Assembly (NCBI GenBank): GCA_020348305.1
Contig: CP070746.1
Location: 3,862,927 to 3,910,883 of the forward strand
Direction of reading: 5' to 3'
DNA from: Desulfobacterales bacterium
GTDB taxonomy: Bacteria > Desulfobacterota > Desulfobacteria > Desulfobacterales > JAHEIW01
Length of the DNA stretch: 47,957 nucleotides
Shown here: in pieces, positions 25,182 to 34,355 of the stretch
Layout of the letters: each line of letters opens with the position of its first letter
Numbering within the stretch: position 1 is the stretch's first letter
Notes under the pieces: generated by a model
The model's input: only the letters and a program-made list of their open reading frames with translations
What the model was told of the DNA's origin: nothing
The model's database searches: none
Program-made: the position numbers and the translations under genes

Positions 25182-27134
25182 ATGGTTAAATTGGAGAAGT
25201 TGTTTGAATCCTCTAAAATAGGTGCCCTGGAGCTACCGAATCGGATAGTCATGGTAGCGGTGTCCACTCGATACGACTTCGAGGAAAGTAATCGGTTGGC
25301 TAATTTTTATGCCGCGCGGGCAAGGGGCGGTGTTGGGCTAATAATCACGGGGGCCCTTCAGACGTTATATCCTGGCAGAAAAATAGGTGCCGGCAGAATA
25401 AATATATACAACGATGAAGATATACCGAAACTGAGCAAATGGGTTAAGGCCATTCACGATAATGGCGGTAAAGCGGCCGCTCAGTTAGCCACTTATGGTT
25501 ACTGGTCGAAGAAAGGACCGAAGGGCACAGCAGAAAATGTGGGACCCTCAACAGTAACTTTACCGAGAGAAAATATCCACCCTCTGTTTAGCCTTGCTGA
25601 ATATTTGCCTCCGGACAGGGCGCTTACTTTGGAAGAGATTAGTATGATTCAAGATGCAATCGGAGATGCTGCTTCAAGAGCACGTGAAGCTGGTTTTGAC
25701 GCTATAGAACTTCAATGTATTGGCGGCAACATACTCCACCGCTTCACCAATCCCTTTCTGAATATACGCGAGGATCAATATGGGGGCAGTCTTGAAAACC
25801 GTGTGAGAATGATTTCTGAGAGTTTAGCCAATATTAAAAAAAAGGTGGGAATTGACTTTCCTATTATCTGCCGAATTGCTGGCTCAGATCCGGTACCTTG
25901 GGGCCTTGAGCTTGATCATTGGCAAGAAATCGCCTCCTTGCTGGAAAAGGCAGGCGCTCATGCCCTGAATGTCTATCCAAAATGGTTTGAATCCAGAGAA
26001 CCACTTCCCCAAATTTGCGTACCCAGGAACGCCTTTGTGCATTTAGCTGAGGGCATCAAGCAAGTGGTAAATATTCCGGTAATCGCTAATGTGCGAATAA
26101 ATGACCCCCTGGACGCAGAGCAGATTCTCGCTTCCGGCAAAGCTGATATCATTGGCATGGGTAGGCCACTAATAGCGGATCCAGACTTGCCAAATAAAGC
26201 CAAGGAGGGGCGGCTAGAAGATATTCGATTATGTACTGCGTGTTGCCGCTGCTATGATGATGTGGCTTCCGATAGATACATGTCCTGTGCTGTAAATGCC
26301 CTGGCTGGAAGAGAGGACCAGTATACCTTCACTCGTGTCAAGAAAGCCAAAAAGATTTTTATTATTGGTGGCGGTCCAGCCGGTATGGAAGCTGCCAGAG
26401 TCGCTGCCTTGAGAGGCCATCATGTTACTATTTTTGAAGCAAAAGACAAACTGGGCGGCCAGCTTCATTATGCGAATCTTCTCCCTTTCAAGGATGAGTG
26501 GAATTCTACACTTCACTATCTCACTGCTCAGTTGAGCAAACTGCATGTAGAAGTGAGAATCAATGAAACTTGCACTGCCAAAGCGCTGGAAGAAGGGAGG
26601 CCGGATGTATTAATTGTGGCCACGGGTGCGACTGCCCTTATGCCCGATTTACCCGGAATTGATGGCGACAACGTCGCTACGGCGATAGACATAATAACAG
26701 GAAGAAAGCAAGCGGGCCAGAATGTCGTTGTCATAGGGGGTGGAGCAACAGGATGCGAGACTGCTGAATTGATAGCACAGAAAGGCAAACAAGTAACCGT
26801 TCTGGAAATGCTTGGACGGATGGGGGCAGATTATGGGCCCATGAATCGATGGGTCGTTATCGACAGGTTAATTGCGGCCGGCATTCGACTGGAAACCGGT
26901 GTGAAGGCCGAGGCGATAACTGAAAAGGGGGTCAGCGTAATACGCGCTGGACTCTATCCTGAGTTTTTCGAAGCGGACACTGTGGTACTCGCGCTGGGAA
27001 TGGTCCCCGCTGATGCAGTTGCACGTAACTTGGAGAGTAAAGTTCCCATTGTTTTTAAGATTGGGGACGCCGCTAAACCCGCCGGTTTTACGGAGGCGAT
27101 CGAAAGTGGTTTTAAAATCGGCTTTCAAATTTGA
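25182..27134 (+). CDS. Multidomain OYE/FAD reductase (FadH-like), divergent
   Basis: This 650-residue enzyme has the architecture of 2,4-dienoyl-CoA reductase. An FMN barrel occupies residues 1-335. A [4Fe-4S] Cys set (CTACCRC, then MSC) sits near 346-365. An FAD domain begins at FIIGGGPAGMEAARVA (about 390) and an NAD(P) domain at VVIGGGATGCETAELIAQKG (about 518). Electrons flow from NAD(P)H via FAD and the cluster to FMN. The barrel's active site is unusual: the H-A-A-H-G-Y segment is Q-C-I-G-G-N (residues 178-183), and QLGHAG is QLATYG. Substrate chemistry therefore probably differs from dienoyl-CoA reductase. ATG 25182 follows AAAGGAG. It is the last gene of the TRAP operon. Confidence 0.85.
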   Translation: MVKLEKLFESSKIGALELPNRIVMVAVSTRYDFEESNRLANFYAARARGGVGLIITGALQTLYPGRKIGAGRINIYNDEDIPKLSKWVKAIHDNGGKAAAQLATYGYWSKKGPKGTAENVGPSTVTLPRENIHPLFSLAEYLPPDRALTLEEISMIQDAIGDAASRAREAGFDAIELQCIGGNILHRFTNPFLNIREDQYGGSLENRVRMISESLANIKKKVGIDFPIICRIAGSDPVPWGLELDHWQEIASLLEKAGAHALNVYPKWFESREPLPQICVPRNAFVHLAEGIKQVVNIPVIANVRINDPLDAEQILASGKADIIGMGRPLIADPDLPNKAKEGRLEDIRLCTACCRCYDDVASDRYMSCAVNALAGREDQYTFTRVKKAKKIFIIGGGPAGMEAARVAALRGHHVTIFEAKDKLGGQLHYANLLPFKDEWNSTLHYLTAQLSKLHVEVRINETCTAKALEEGRPDVLIVATGATALMPDLPGIDGDNVATAIDIITGRKQAGQNVVVIGGGATGCETAELIAQKGKQVTVLEMLGRMGADYGPMNRWVVIDRLIAAGIRLETGVKAEAITEKGVSVIRAGLYPEFFEADTVVLALGMVPADAVARNLESKVPIVFKIGDAAKPAGFTEAIESGFKIGFQI

Positions 27135-27179
27135 ATCACTTTTCCATTTGCGCATGTGAGGTCAAACGATTCAACGTTT

Positions 27180-28166
27180 TCATGAAAAAGTAAGGATGAT
27201 CTTGCCGATGTTCTGGCCTTTTTCCATCCGGGCGGTGGCTTCATGGAGTTGTTCGAAGGGATAAACTGAGTCTACCACCGGTTTCAATTTTCCAGACTCA
27301 AAGTGTGGGAGAACTTCATGAGCAAAGGCCTGTGCCACAGCGATTTTTTCCTCGAGGGGTCGCGCACGCATGGCACAGCCGATGATCCGCAGCCGCTTAA
27401 AAAGCACATTGGATAAAAGGGTCTCCCCCTTATTACCCCCCAAAAGACCGAGCAAAACCAGCATTCCGCGATATTTAAGCAATGCCATATTCTGTTTCCA
27501 ATAAGCCTCTCCCACGGTATCTAGAATCAAATCCACAGTGTTCTTGCCAAAGGTCTCCTCAATGCGCGCCTGAAAGTTTTCTTCTCTATAGTTTATAGGA
27601 AAGAAGGTGGCAAACTTTCCCACAGCATCTAGCTTTTCTTTGCTTCCCGCTGTGCCGATGGCCCGGCCTCCAAAGAGATTGACCAGCTGTACCGCGGCTG
27701 TTCCAAGTCCTCCGGCAACGGAATGAACAAGCACGAGGTCTCCCGACCTCATCTGTCCGTGGGTGATGAGGGCATCGTGAGCGACCATAAAGACTTCAGG
27801 GATGGCCGCTGCTTCGATGTCGGTCAAACTTTCGGGAACCCTGACTACCTGACGTTCAGGGACGATGACCTGGCTCGCATAGCCACCCCCCGCGATGATT
27901 CCGAAGACCCGTTCTCCGCCCTTCCAGATGGTAACGTTTTCTCCAAGCTGATCGATGATGCCAACAAACTCCAAACCTGGGATATCTTGCGGGGCGCCAA
28001 GCGGTGCGGGGTAAAGTCCTCGTCGCTGCAACAGGTCTGCCCGGTTCAAGGCCGTGGCGGCAACCTGAACGCGCACATTTTCGCCGCTTGAGACTAAATC
28101 CTTACGCTCTTTGATAACAAGACTAGATATCTCCTTTCCGTAACTTTCAATAACCGCACATTTCAT
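27180..28166 (-). CDS. NAD(P)H:quinone oxidoreductase, PIG3-like
   Basis: This 328-residue zinc-independent medium-chain dehydrogenase/reductase resembles human PIG3. The substrate domain contains ATALNRADLLQRRGLYPAP (residues about 37-55) and IPGLEFVGI, and the cofactor site has HSVAGGLGTAAVQL (about 148-161). The catalytic Zn ligands of alcohol dehydrogenases are missing, as expected. It would reduce quinones or an enoyl substrate with NADPH; beside a thiolase and CoA-transferase an enoyl-CoA reductase role is possible but unproven. It is the last gene of the reverse operon (17 bases after the thiolase) and converges on the OYE gene. Confidence 0.8.
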   Translation of the reverse strand: MKCAVIESYGKEISSLVIKERKDLVSSGENVRVQVAATALNRADLLQRRGLYPAPLGAPQDIPGLEFVGIIDQLGENVTIWKGGERVFGIIAGGGYASQVIVPERQVVRVPESLTDIEAAAIPEVFMVAHDALITHGQMRSGDLVLVHSVAGGLGTAAVQLVNLFGGRAIGTAGSKEKLDAVGKFATFFPINYREENFQARIEETFGKNTVDLILDTVGEAYWKQNMALLKYRGMLVLLGLLGGNKGETLLSNVLFKRLRIIGCAMRARPLEEKIAVAQAFAHEVLPHFESGKLKPVVDSVYPFEQLHEATARMEKGQNIGKIILTFS

Positions 28167-28182
28167 GTAATGAATCCTATTT

Positions 28183-29349
28183 TTATTTTTTCAAAATGTG
28201 AACGCAACACGCGGGTGTATCGCTGGCGACTCCGCCTCCCGAACAGTGGGCCAGGCCAACCTTGGCTCCTGGGACCTGCCGCTTGCCGGCCTCCCCCCTC
28301 AGGTGCCAAACGACCTCTGCCACCTGGGCCACACCGGTCGCCCCCACAGGATGACCCTTTGCGAGCAGGCCTCCGCTTGGATTTACGGCCAATTTGCCTC
28401 CAATCTCGGACCAGCCCTCATCCATCCAGTTGCCATACTCGCCCTCGGGGACCAGTCCCAAACCTTCGACCCGCATGAATTCGGCGATCGTAAAACAATC
28501 GTGAACCTCTGCCAGGTTTAAGTCCTCAGGTCCGATTCCTGCCATTTCAAAGGCTTGCCTTCCGGCAACTTCTTCCAGTTGGTTCCTGGATATTTCACGG
28601 TCCAAGTCGTACGAACCGCTCGTTAATGCGGAGGCAGCCACCCAAACGGGATTGGTGGTACATTTCGCGGCTGCTTCCTTGGACGCAAGGACGGCTGCCG
28701 CCGCTCCATCGCCAAGCGGGTTACACGAAAGCATGGTCAGCGGATCAGCTATCATTCTGGAATTCAAAACTTCTTCAATCGTGCACTCCTTTTTATATTG
28801 GGAGCGGGGGTTCGAGCACCCATTTTTGTGATTTTTCACCGAGACCTTGGCAAGCTGCTCTCTGGTGGTTCCATATTTTTCCATAAACCGCTTGGCTCGC
28901 AGCGCCCAGTGACCCGGCATCGTCAACCCGAGATTGGCCTCGTACTCAATTTCAGTTCCTGCTGCCAAGGCCTTGGTGGAAAGCCTCGTATCACCCGCAT
29001 ACAGCTTTTCCGCGCCTACTGCCAGAGCGACATCATACATTCCTGAGGCAACCGCCATCCATGCTTCCCGGAATGCTGATGAGCCGCTAGCGCACGCATT
29101 TTCCACATTTGTTATCGGGATGCCCCGGATACCCACCTCTTTTAGGATAATTTGACCGAGCACCATCGCCTGACCGGTGATAACGCCTAGACAGGCATTG
29201 CCGACATAAGCGATCTCGATATCTTTCGGACTGACACCCGCATCTTTGATGGCGTCCCATGTGGCCATCCTGCCCAGCTCCTTGATAGGAGTGTCCAGAA
29301 ACTTACCAAAGTTTGTCATGCCAACTCCAATTACAGCTACATCTCTCAT
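28183..29349 (-). CDS. Thiolase-family protein (SCP-x/BbsB type)
   Basis: This 388-residue thiolase belongs to the subgroup that works with a DUF35 partner. The acyl-accepting Cys86 is in NVENACASGS. A second block AEVHDCFTIAEF (about 278-289) and GHPVGATG near residue 335 supply the catalytic His residues, so the site is complete. In anaerobic toluene degradation and in sterol side-chain catabolism, such thiolase-DUF35 complexes cleave bulky beta-keto- or beta-hydroxyacyl-CoA substrates. The DUF35 gene precedes it by 27 bases on the same strand, supporting a complex. The substrate is unknown. ATG 29349 is preceded by GAGGAGGGC. Confidence 0.85.
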   Translation of the reverse strand: MRDVAVIGVGMTNFGKFLDTPIKELGRMATWDAIKDAGVSPKDIEIAYVGNACLGVITGQAMVLGQIILKEVGIRGIPITNVENACASGSSAFREAWMAVASGMYDVALAVGAEKLYAGDTRLSTKALAAGTEIEYEANLGLTMPGHWALRAKRFMEKYGTTREQLAKVSVKNHKNGCSNPRSQYKKECTIEEVLNSRMIADPLTMLSCNPLGDGAAAAVLASKEAAAKCTTNPVWVAASALTSGSYDLDREISRNQLEEVAGRQAFEMAGIGPEDLNLAEVHDCFTIAEFMRVEGLGLVPEGEYGNWMDEGWSEIGGKLAVNPSGGLLAKGHPVGATGVAQVAEVVWHLRGEAGKRQVPGAKVGLAHCSGGGVASDTPACCVHILKK

Positions 29350-29376
29350 AACTAAAGCCCTCCTCTATACCTGTTA

Positions 29377-29805
29377 TCAAGCCACAGGCCGGAACTTATA
29401 GCTTACGATTTCATTGCCTTGCTCGTCATTGCGAAGCTTTTCAATCACCATCTCCATCTGTGTGCCTGACTTGAGTTCTTCCTTGAGATCAAAACCGGTC
29501 AACACGGTCGGAATTCGGATTTTCTCCGGTTCTAGGATCACAAAACCAAACGCATAAGGGGGATTGAACTCTTTGCTGGCAACATTAATGACGGTGTATG
29601 AATAAAGCGTTCCTTTATTGCCCAACCTCGCTTTCTGCACCCCTTCATCTGTAAGGCAATACGTGCAGATATAACGCGGTGGGAAAAAGGCCGCCCCGCA
29701 TTTTGAACACTTGGTCCCCACCAGATAAGGGTGGTCGTTTTCTATCTCAAAGGCACCCGGTATGGCCTCGATCACTTTCTTCTCCTCATCGACACTTGTC
29801 GTCAT
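29377..29805 (-). CDS. DUF35 OB-fold zinc-ribbon protein
   Basis: A 142-residue acyl-CoA-binding protein with an N-terminal rubredoxin-like zinc ribbon (C33, C36, C47, C50 in KCSKC and ICTYC) followed by an OB fold (LYSYTVINVASKEF..PYAFGFVILE). DUF35 proteins pair with thiolases or HMG-CoA synthases and guide the substrate. It lies between the CoA-transferase (17 bases) and the thiolase (27 bases), within one operon. A GGAGG-type site precedes ATG 29805 (reverse strand AAAGGAGGC). Confidence 0.88.
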   Translation of the reverse strand: MTTSVDEEKKVIEAIPGAFEIENDHPYLVGTKCSKCGAAFFPPRYICTYCLTDEGVQKARLGNKGTLYSYTVINVASKEFNPPYAFGFVILEPEKIRIPTVLTGFDLKEELKSGTQMEMVIEKLRNDEQGNEIVSYKFRPVA

Positions 29806-29822
29806 GGGTTTTGCCTCCTTTA

Positions 29823-31013
29823 CTAAAGTATTCCCTCTTCTTTTAACTGTTTAACATCTTGCGCTGAGAATCCTAAATATTCGCCAAGAACTTCCTCATT
29901 GTTGGCCCCTAAACGCGGCGGGGTTCGATATTCGCTAATGGGGGTTGCCGACATTTTTATGGGATTTCCAAAAAATTGGAGCTCAGTGCCAAAATGATCT
30001 ACAGAGATGACCATGTCTCTGTGCTGGATAGCTGGGTCTTCGAAAACCTTATCGATGGTGTTCACAGGTCCACAGGGTACTCCTGCCTTGTCTAAAATCA
30101 CCAACCACTCGGCATTCGTTTTGCGGGCAAAGACATCATTCAGTATCGCATTCAATTCTTTTTTGTTTTTCAAGCGATCGCCTAATGTAGAAAACTTGGG
30201 ATCGGATTTAAGTTCTTTAAGTTCCAAAGCGTCACAGAGGAGCTGCCAGAATTTTTCATTGCCGCAGCAAACCGCCACGTAATAATCTTTCGTCTTAAAA
30301 GCGTCAAAGGGAACAACGGCCTGATGGCCTGAGCCCAATGGTTTGGCCACCTCGCCGGCATACGAGTAATATAGTGCCGGATAGGTGATAAACGCTGCCA
30401 ATGAATCTAACAGAGCGATATCCACAAGTTGGCCCTCGCCTGTCTTTTCCCGATGATGCAGGGCGGCGAGAATCCCAGTTAGGGCCCACATCGAACTTGC
30501 CAGATCACCCATCGGCACCCCAAGCCTCAGGGGGCGGCGCCCTTCTTTTTCGCCGGTCATGCTCATCGCTCCACTCATGGCCTGCACTGTCAAATCATAG
30601 GCCGGTCGTTTGCCATAAGGTCCATCCGGGCCAAATGCAGTGATGGAGCAACAAATGATTTTGGGGTTAATTTCTCTGAGTCGCTCGTAGGTTGCGCCTA
30701 ATTTGATCAACACGCCAGGACGGAAGTTGTCTATAAAAACATCCGCCTTTTTCACCAATCCGTATAGGATTTCTTTTCCTTTATCTGTATTTAAGTTTAA
30801 GGTCACACTCTTTTTATTCCGATTGAGACTAACGTAATAAAGGTTCTCGCCATCATGGTAATATGGAGGGATTTGACGACTGGAGTCCCCGGCTCCGACC
30901 TGCTCAATCTTTATAATTTCAGCTCCTAAGTCGCCTAAGACCATTGTCGCAAAAGGTCCTGACATGAAGGTGGTTACATCGATTACTCGGATGCCTTCCA
31001 ATGATTTCATCAT
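29823..31013 (-). CDS. Class III (CaiB/BaiF) CoA-transferase
   Basis: A 396-residue family III CoA-transferase, which moves CoA from a donor such as succinyl- or acetyl-CoA to an organic acid. The catalytic Asp is D170 in LGVPMGDLASSMWA. Other family marks are GIRVIDVTTFMSGPFA (7-22), LGAEIIKIE (29-37), NRNKKSVTLNL (64-74) and SITAFGPDGPYGKRPAYD (123-140). As first gene of the operon CoA-transferase, DUF35, thiolase, quinone reductase, it probably activates the acid imported by the nearby TRAP system. Two ATGs stand in tandem (31013, 31010) after GGGAG; either may be used. Confidence 0.88.
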   Translation of the reverse strand: MMKSLEGIRVIDVTTFMSGPFATMVLGDLGAEIIKIEQVGAGDSSRQIPPYYHDGENLYYVSLNRNKKSVTLNLNTDKGKEILYGLVKKADVFIDNFRPGVLIKLGATYERLREINPKIICCSITAFGPDGPYGKRPAYDLTVQAMSGAMSMTGEKEGRRPLRLGVPMGDLASSMWALTGILAALHHREKTGEGQLVDIALLDSLAAFITYPALYYSYAGEVAKPLGSGHQAVVPFDAFKTKDYYVAVCCGNEKFWQLLCDALELKELKSDPKFSTLGDRLKNKKELNAILNDVFARKTNAEWLVILDKAGVPCGPVNTIDKVFEDPAIQHRDMVISVDHFGTELQFFGNPIKMSATPISEYRTPPRLGANNEEVLGEYLGFSAQDVKQLKEEGIL

Positions 31014-31256
31014 TCGAACTCCCTTTCAGGTTAAACTGTATTTAATAATTATGCATAGAGATCTATAGGATTCTCTAACCTATTTAGCGGTAAAATTTAA
31101 TGTATTGACAAATATGTTTTGTACAAAGAGCGTTTTGCTCATCCAAGTTCACTTTGATCAAAAAAAGGAAGGCATTGAAATTTTTCAGTAACCTCTTTCC
31201 GAAGCGATTTCGGCACTTTTTCCTTTTCATCGCCAATATAATTAAGTTGAATAGGA

Positions 31257-31692
31257 TCATGAGGCACCCGGATAAGAATCTTGTTCTAAAACTCTCGGGC
31301 CGTGACCTGGCAAAATAAAATCAGCAAATGCTCGCACTTTCAGAAAAGAATCGTAGCAGTCAATAAGATTAACGTGGATACCGGGTGGGACCTGTTGCTT
31401 ATCTAAATTTGGCCAATTTTCAAATAAAGGACATAAATTCCCTGCGATGAGATAGTTTCCATTTTTCGTTTTTACATGGACTCCCTGAAAACCTGGCGTG
31501 TGGCCGGGAAGCTTCACAACCGAAACGCCAGGTGTCAACCAATATTATTTTGGAGCCGCCTTTTAAAAGATAAACTATGCTTCTGAGGGTGATTTTTTCT
31601 CCTTGGTTTCGGGCATAGGTAAAGTTTGATTTTTCAACATTCTGAATCGTTCCCAAGGATAAGGGCCAAATTGTCCAATTATCCGTTTCCAC
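31257..31692 (-). pseudogene. Metallo-beta-lactamase-fold hydrolase, deleted
   Basis: Two reverse frames, 31692-31420 and 31538-31257, read as one MBL-fold protein of the AHL-lactonase-like type. The first gives WTIWPLSLGTI...FTYARNQGEKI...GGSKIILVDT. The second resumes with GVSVVKLPGHTPGFQGVHVK...FILPGHGPRVLE. The segment between, which holds the HxHxDH zinc motif, is deleted, and the join is out of frame. The protein cannot bind both zinc ions. A further coding-like stretch in another frame (GDEKEKVPKSLRKEV) extends to about 31139. It lies just upstream of the CoA-transferase operon. Confidence 0.7.
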
Positions 31693-31794
31693 TGCCGGTC
31701 CCTAAAATCTTAATAAATGCTTTCTTTGTCAACTCTTTTTTATCCAAAAATACTTAACACATTAGGTTGAGTTCTCATAGATTAGCGCCTGAAT

Positions 31795-32010
31795 CTATTG
31801 TCTGAAAAGCACTTTAATTTCTGCCATCCCGGTCTGCCGCTGCACCAAAACCCGTAAACGGCCCCGGTCGGCAATGGCGATTGTCAGAATCCCGGCAAGG
31901 ACCACAATCTTTGAATGCGTTCCGGAGTGAAGACCGACCATGAGACCGAGGGTCGTGATGACCGCTGATGTCAGTCCGAAAGAAATGCCTGTGCGTAAAG
32001 AATCTTGCAT
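31795..32010 (-). pseudogene. VIT/CCC1-type iron transporter, truncated
   Basis: The first 48 residues (MQDSLRTGISFGLTSAVITT, then LGLMVGLHSGTHSK, ending ILTIAIAD) match the N-terminal helix of VIT1/CCC1-family iron or manganese transporters. The sequence then turns into unrelated residues (RGRLRVLVQRQTGM) and stops at 31795. Normal members exceed 200 residues with five helices. ATG 32010 has GAGAGGAC upstream, and the gene follows the deleted diheme cytochrome copy on the same strand, so cytochrome and VIT were probably an operon. Confidence 0.7.
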
Positions 32011-32040
32011 CTGTTTGTCCTCTCCATAGTGCTCAATGTG

Positions 32041-32355
32041 TTATGTCAGCGGCGGGGATAGACCCGTGTGCGGCTGAAAGCAATTGTCTGAAATGGTTTT
32101 TATCGTATCCGGATCAGCCTCAATTTCCTCTCCGAAATGGTCATCGAGTTGATTCAAAACTTTAAGCCATGCAGCGGACGGTAACAACTCTGGCTGATAT
32201 GCGAAATGGCACTCAGCACATGTTTCTCTATATGTCTGGTTGGTCACCGGTTTCAGATAGTCGTCACGATCATGATGGTCGTTATCATCATCATTTTTTT
32301 GAGATCCCCCTCGATACCGGTGTCTTTTTCTGTAACAATCAGCAGCAGCAAAAGC
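32041..32355 (-). pseudogene. Diheme cytochrome c, second copy with internal deletion
   Basis: Nearly identical to 15311-15578, with about a dozen differences by eye, and it keeps the first heme motif (ETCAECHFAYQPELL). About 255 bases equivalent to 15056-15310 are missing, which removes the second heme motif and shifts the frame (ending FQPHTGLSPPLT). Homology resumes in the downstream region as far as the VIT start. The 5' end lacks the signal peptide; homology stops near 32355. It should not make a working cytochrome. Confidence 0.8.
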
Positions 32356-32505
32356 TTTAGATATAAATGAGATTTCACGGTCGGCCAAGAAACCATGTCT
32401 TTACCCCATAGGCTTTTAGGCCGGTCAGGGTGAGAGACAACAAACTCAATAATTGAATAGATTAATATAGACTTATTTATAGCCCAGCACAATGATAAAT
32501 AGAGT

Positions 32506-32534
32506 TTGACCCAACATACTCTTTCGTGTATAAA
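32506..32534 (+). promoter_or_regulatory. Promoter candidate for the ABC importer operon
   Basis: TTGACC (32506-32511) and TATAAA (32529-32534) are 17 bases apart, a good sigma-70 match. It lies about 310 bases before the binding-protein start. Nothing else is identified in the 32389-32843 gap. Confidence 0.4.
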
Positions 32535-32843
32535 TTTTTTACATTTCCTGCCCTATTTGATCCGAAGCCGTTTATTAAAATGCGGCACTTCAATGATACG
32601 ACAATGGTAGCCTATCTAATAATTCTTAAGCGTCATTTTCATGGTATCAGAAATATCGCTATGCAAACTACTCAATTTAAATATTTAAACTAAGAAAAAC
32701 GTTTCGGCCTCAGTCTGAAATGCAGTATTTCATCACAGACAGCGACACGGCCGACTGAAGAAAGGGGGTGATATTAAAACCGGTGGATAGGCTCAGTGTT
32801 TCTTAGAACCATGTAACAACTTTTAAAGGTGGGAGGAACAGAT

Positions 32844-34349
32844 ATGTGTAAAAAAGAGAAGTATTTTAGATTCAGGTTATGTTTGCTTCTTCTGGCTGCA
32901 ATACTTTTTGGGCTCAATTCTTTAATGATCCCTCAGGCCAGCGGCCAGAAGCGATTTGATGGCATTGAAATTACTGTATTTACCCAACCACCGCCTTTTA
33001 TCGCCAAACCTGTCCAGATGTTTAGGGCAGACTGGGAGAAGAAGACCGGTGCAAAAGTTAAGCTCATAACCGCACCTTGGGCTGAGTTATATCCCAAGAT
33101 GATTTCCTCGTTTACCATGGGTGCTAAAAAATATGACATCATCATATTTCCTGCAGCCTGGCTGGCAGACTTTGCAGGGAATAATTTTTTAGTGCCATTA
33201 GATGATTTCATTGCAAAAGACAAGGAATTGGCATGGAATGACATTCTGCCGGTTTACAGGGAAAGGATTTGCTCCTATGCAGGCGAGATTTGGGCAGTTC
33301 CCATGGATGGGGATAACCACATTTTCTACTACCGCAAAGATGCTTTGGACAATCTAGAGTATCAAAAGAAGTTCAAAGATAAATACGGATATGCGCTGGC
33401 ACCCCCCAAAACATGGAAGCAACATCGGGAAATAGCGGAATTTTTTAATGGTTGGGATTGGGATGGCGATGGCAGACTCGAGTATGGAGTCGTTGAAGCA
33501 ATGCGCAAAGATGATCAAGCCTACTGGACATTTTTTTCGCGGGCGGCAGCCTATGTAAGCATTCCCGGACAGCCGGGTGGGCTCTTTTTTGATCCAAATA
33601 CCATGGAGCCTCTCATCAACAGCCCCGGTCATGTTAAAGCACTGGAAGATTGGATAAAGGTTAAGCAGTTTGGCGTTCCCGGTGTCGTCAATATGGATTC
33701 GGGTGAAATAAGAAATGTGTTTACCATTGGTGATGCTTCCATGGCTATTGATTGGGGGGACATTGGGGTTATGGCTGACACGAGTCCGGAGAGCACAATC
33801 AAAGGCCAATGTGGTTACACGATCATGCCCGGAACAACTAGGGTTTGGGATTACAAAAAGCAAACATGGGCTGAATTTCCCAATGGGAATCAAGCGCCTT
33901 ATCTTGCCTTTGGCGGATGGCTAGCTGCCATTGATGCCAAAAGCGATCACATTGAAGCAGCTTACGACTTCATCTCTTTCTTAGGCAAACCTGAAAACAG
34001 TTACATCAGTGTAACAACCCCTGAGACCGGATTCAATCCCTGCAGAAAGATGCATTTCGATCGACTTGCAGGATGGTTTGGGTATGGATTCGTAAATCCA
34101 AAAGATTACTTGGGGGCCATTGAGGCAACCATTGCACACGACAACGTTCAACCAGATTTGAGAATTCCAGGTACGGCTCGCTATTTTGAAGCCCTGGACC
34201 CGCAGCTTGCTATGGCACTTGCTGGAAATAAAACAGCCAAAGAAGCGCTAGATGCGGTGGCCAAAGAATGGAAGCGAATCACAGAAGACATTGGCAAAGA
34301 TGCACAACTGAAGGCTTATCGAGCGTCGTTAGGATTACTCATTAAATAA
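32844..34349 (+). CDS. ABC transporter sugar-type substrate-binding protein
   Basis: A 501-residue extracellular solute-binding protein of family 1. The signal peptide covers about residues 1-35 (core LCLLLLAAILFGLNSLM, cleavage near ASGQ), and there is no lipobox. The mature chain starts IEITVFTQPPPFIAKPVQMF and contains the family block YDIIIFPAAWLADFAGNNFLVPLDDFI. At about 500 residues it is larger than MalE-type proteins, closer to oligosaccharide or polyol binders. The frame opens at 32829 with GTG, but ATG 32844 has GGGAGGA 6 bases upstream. Two permease genes follow after a stem-loop. Confidence 0.85.
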   Translation: MCKKEKYFRFRLCLLLLAAILFGLNSLMIPQASGQKRFDGIEITVFTQPPPFIAKPVQMFRADWEKKTGAKVKLITAPWAELYPKMISSFTMGAKKYDIIIFPAAWLADFAGNNFLVPLDDFIAKDKELAWNDILPVYRERICSYAGEIWAVPMDGDNHIFYYRKDALDNLEYQKKFKDKYGYALAPPKTWKQHREIAEFFNGWDWDGDGRLEYGVVEAMRKDDQAYWTFFSRAAAYVSIPGQPGGLFFDPNTMEPLINSPGHVKALEDWIKVKQFGVPGVVNMDSGEIRNVFTIGDASMAIDWGDIGVMADTSPESTIKGQCGYTIMPGTTRVWDYKKQTWAEFPNGNQAPYLAFGGWLAAIDAKSDHIEAAYDFISFLGKPENSYISVTTPETGFNPCRKMHFDRLAGWFGYGFVNPKDYLGAIEATIAHDNVQPDLRIPGTARYFEALDPQLAMALAGNKTAKEALDAVAKEWKRITEDIGKDAQLKAYRASLGLLIK

Positions 34350-34355
34350 ACTAAC

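Noticed and set aside
31087..31130. ACAAA-N5-TTTGT operator-like repeat upstream of the CoA-transferase operon
   Set aside because: Arms are too short in AT-rich DNA to support a site.
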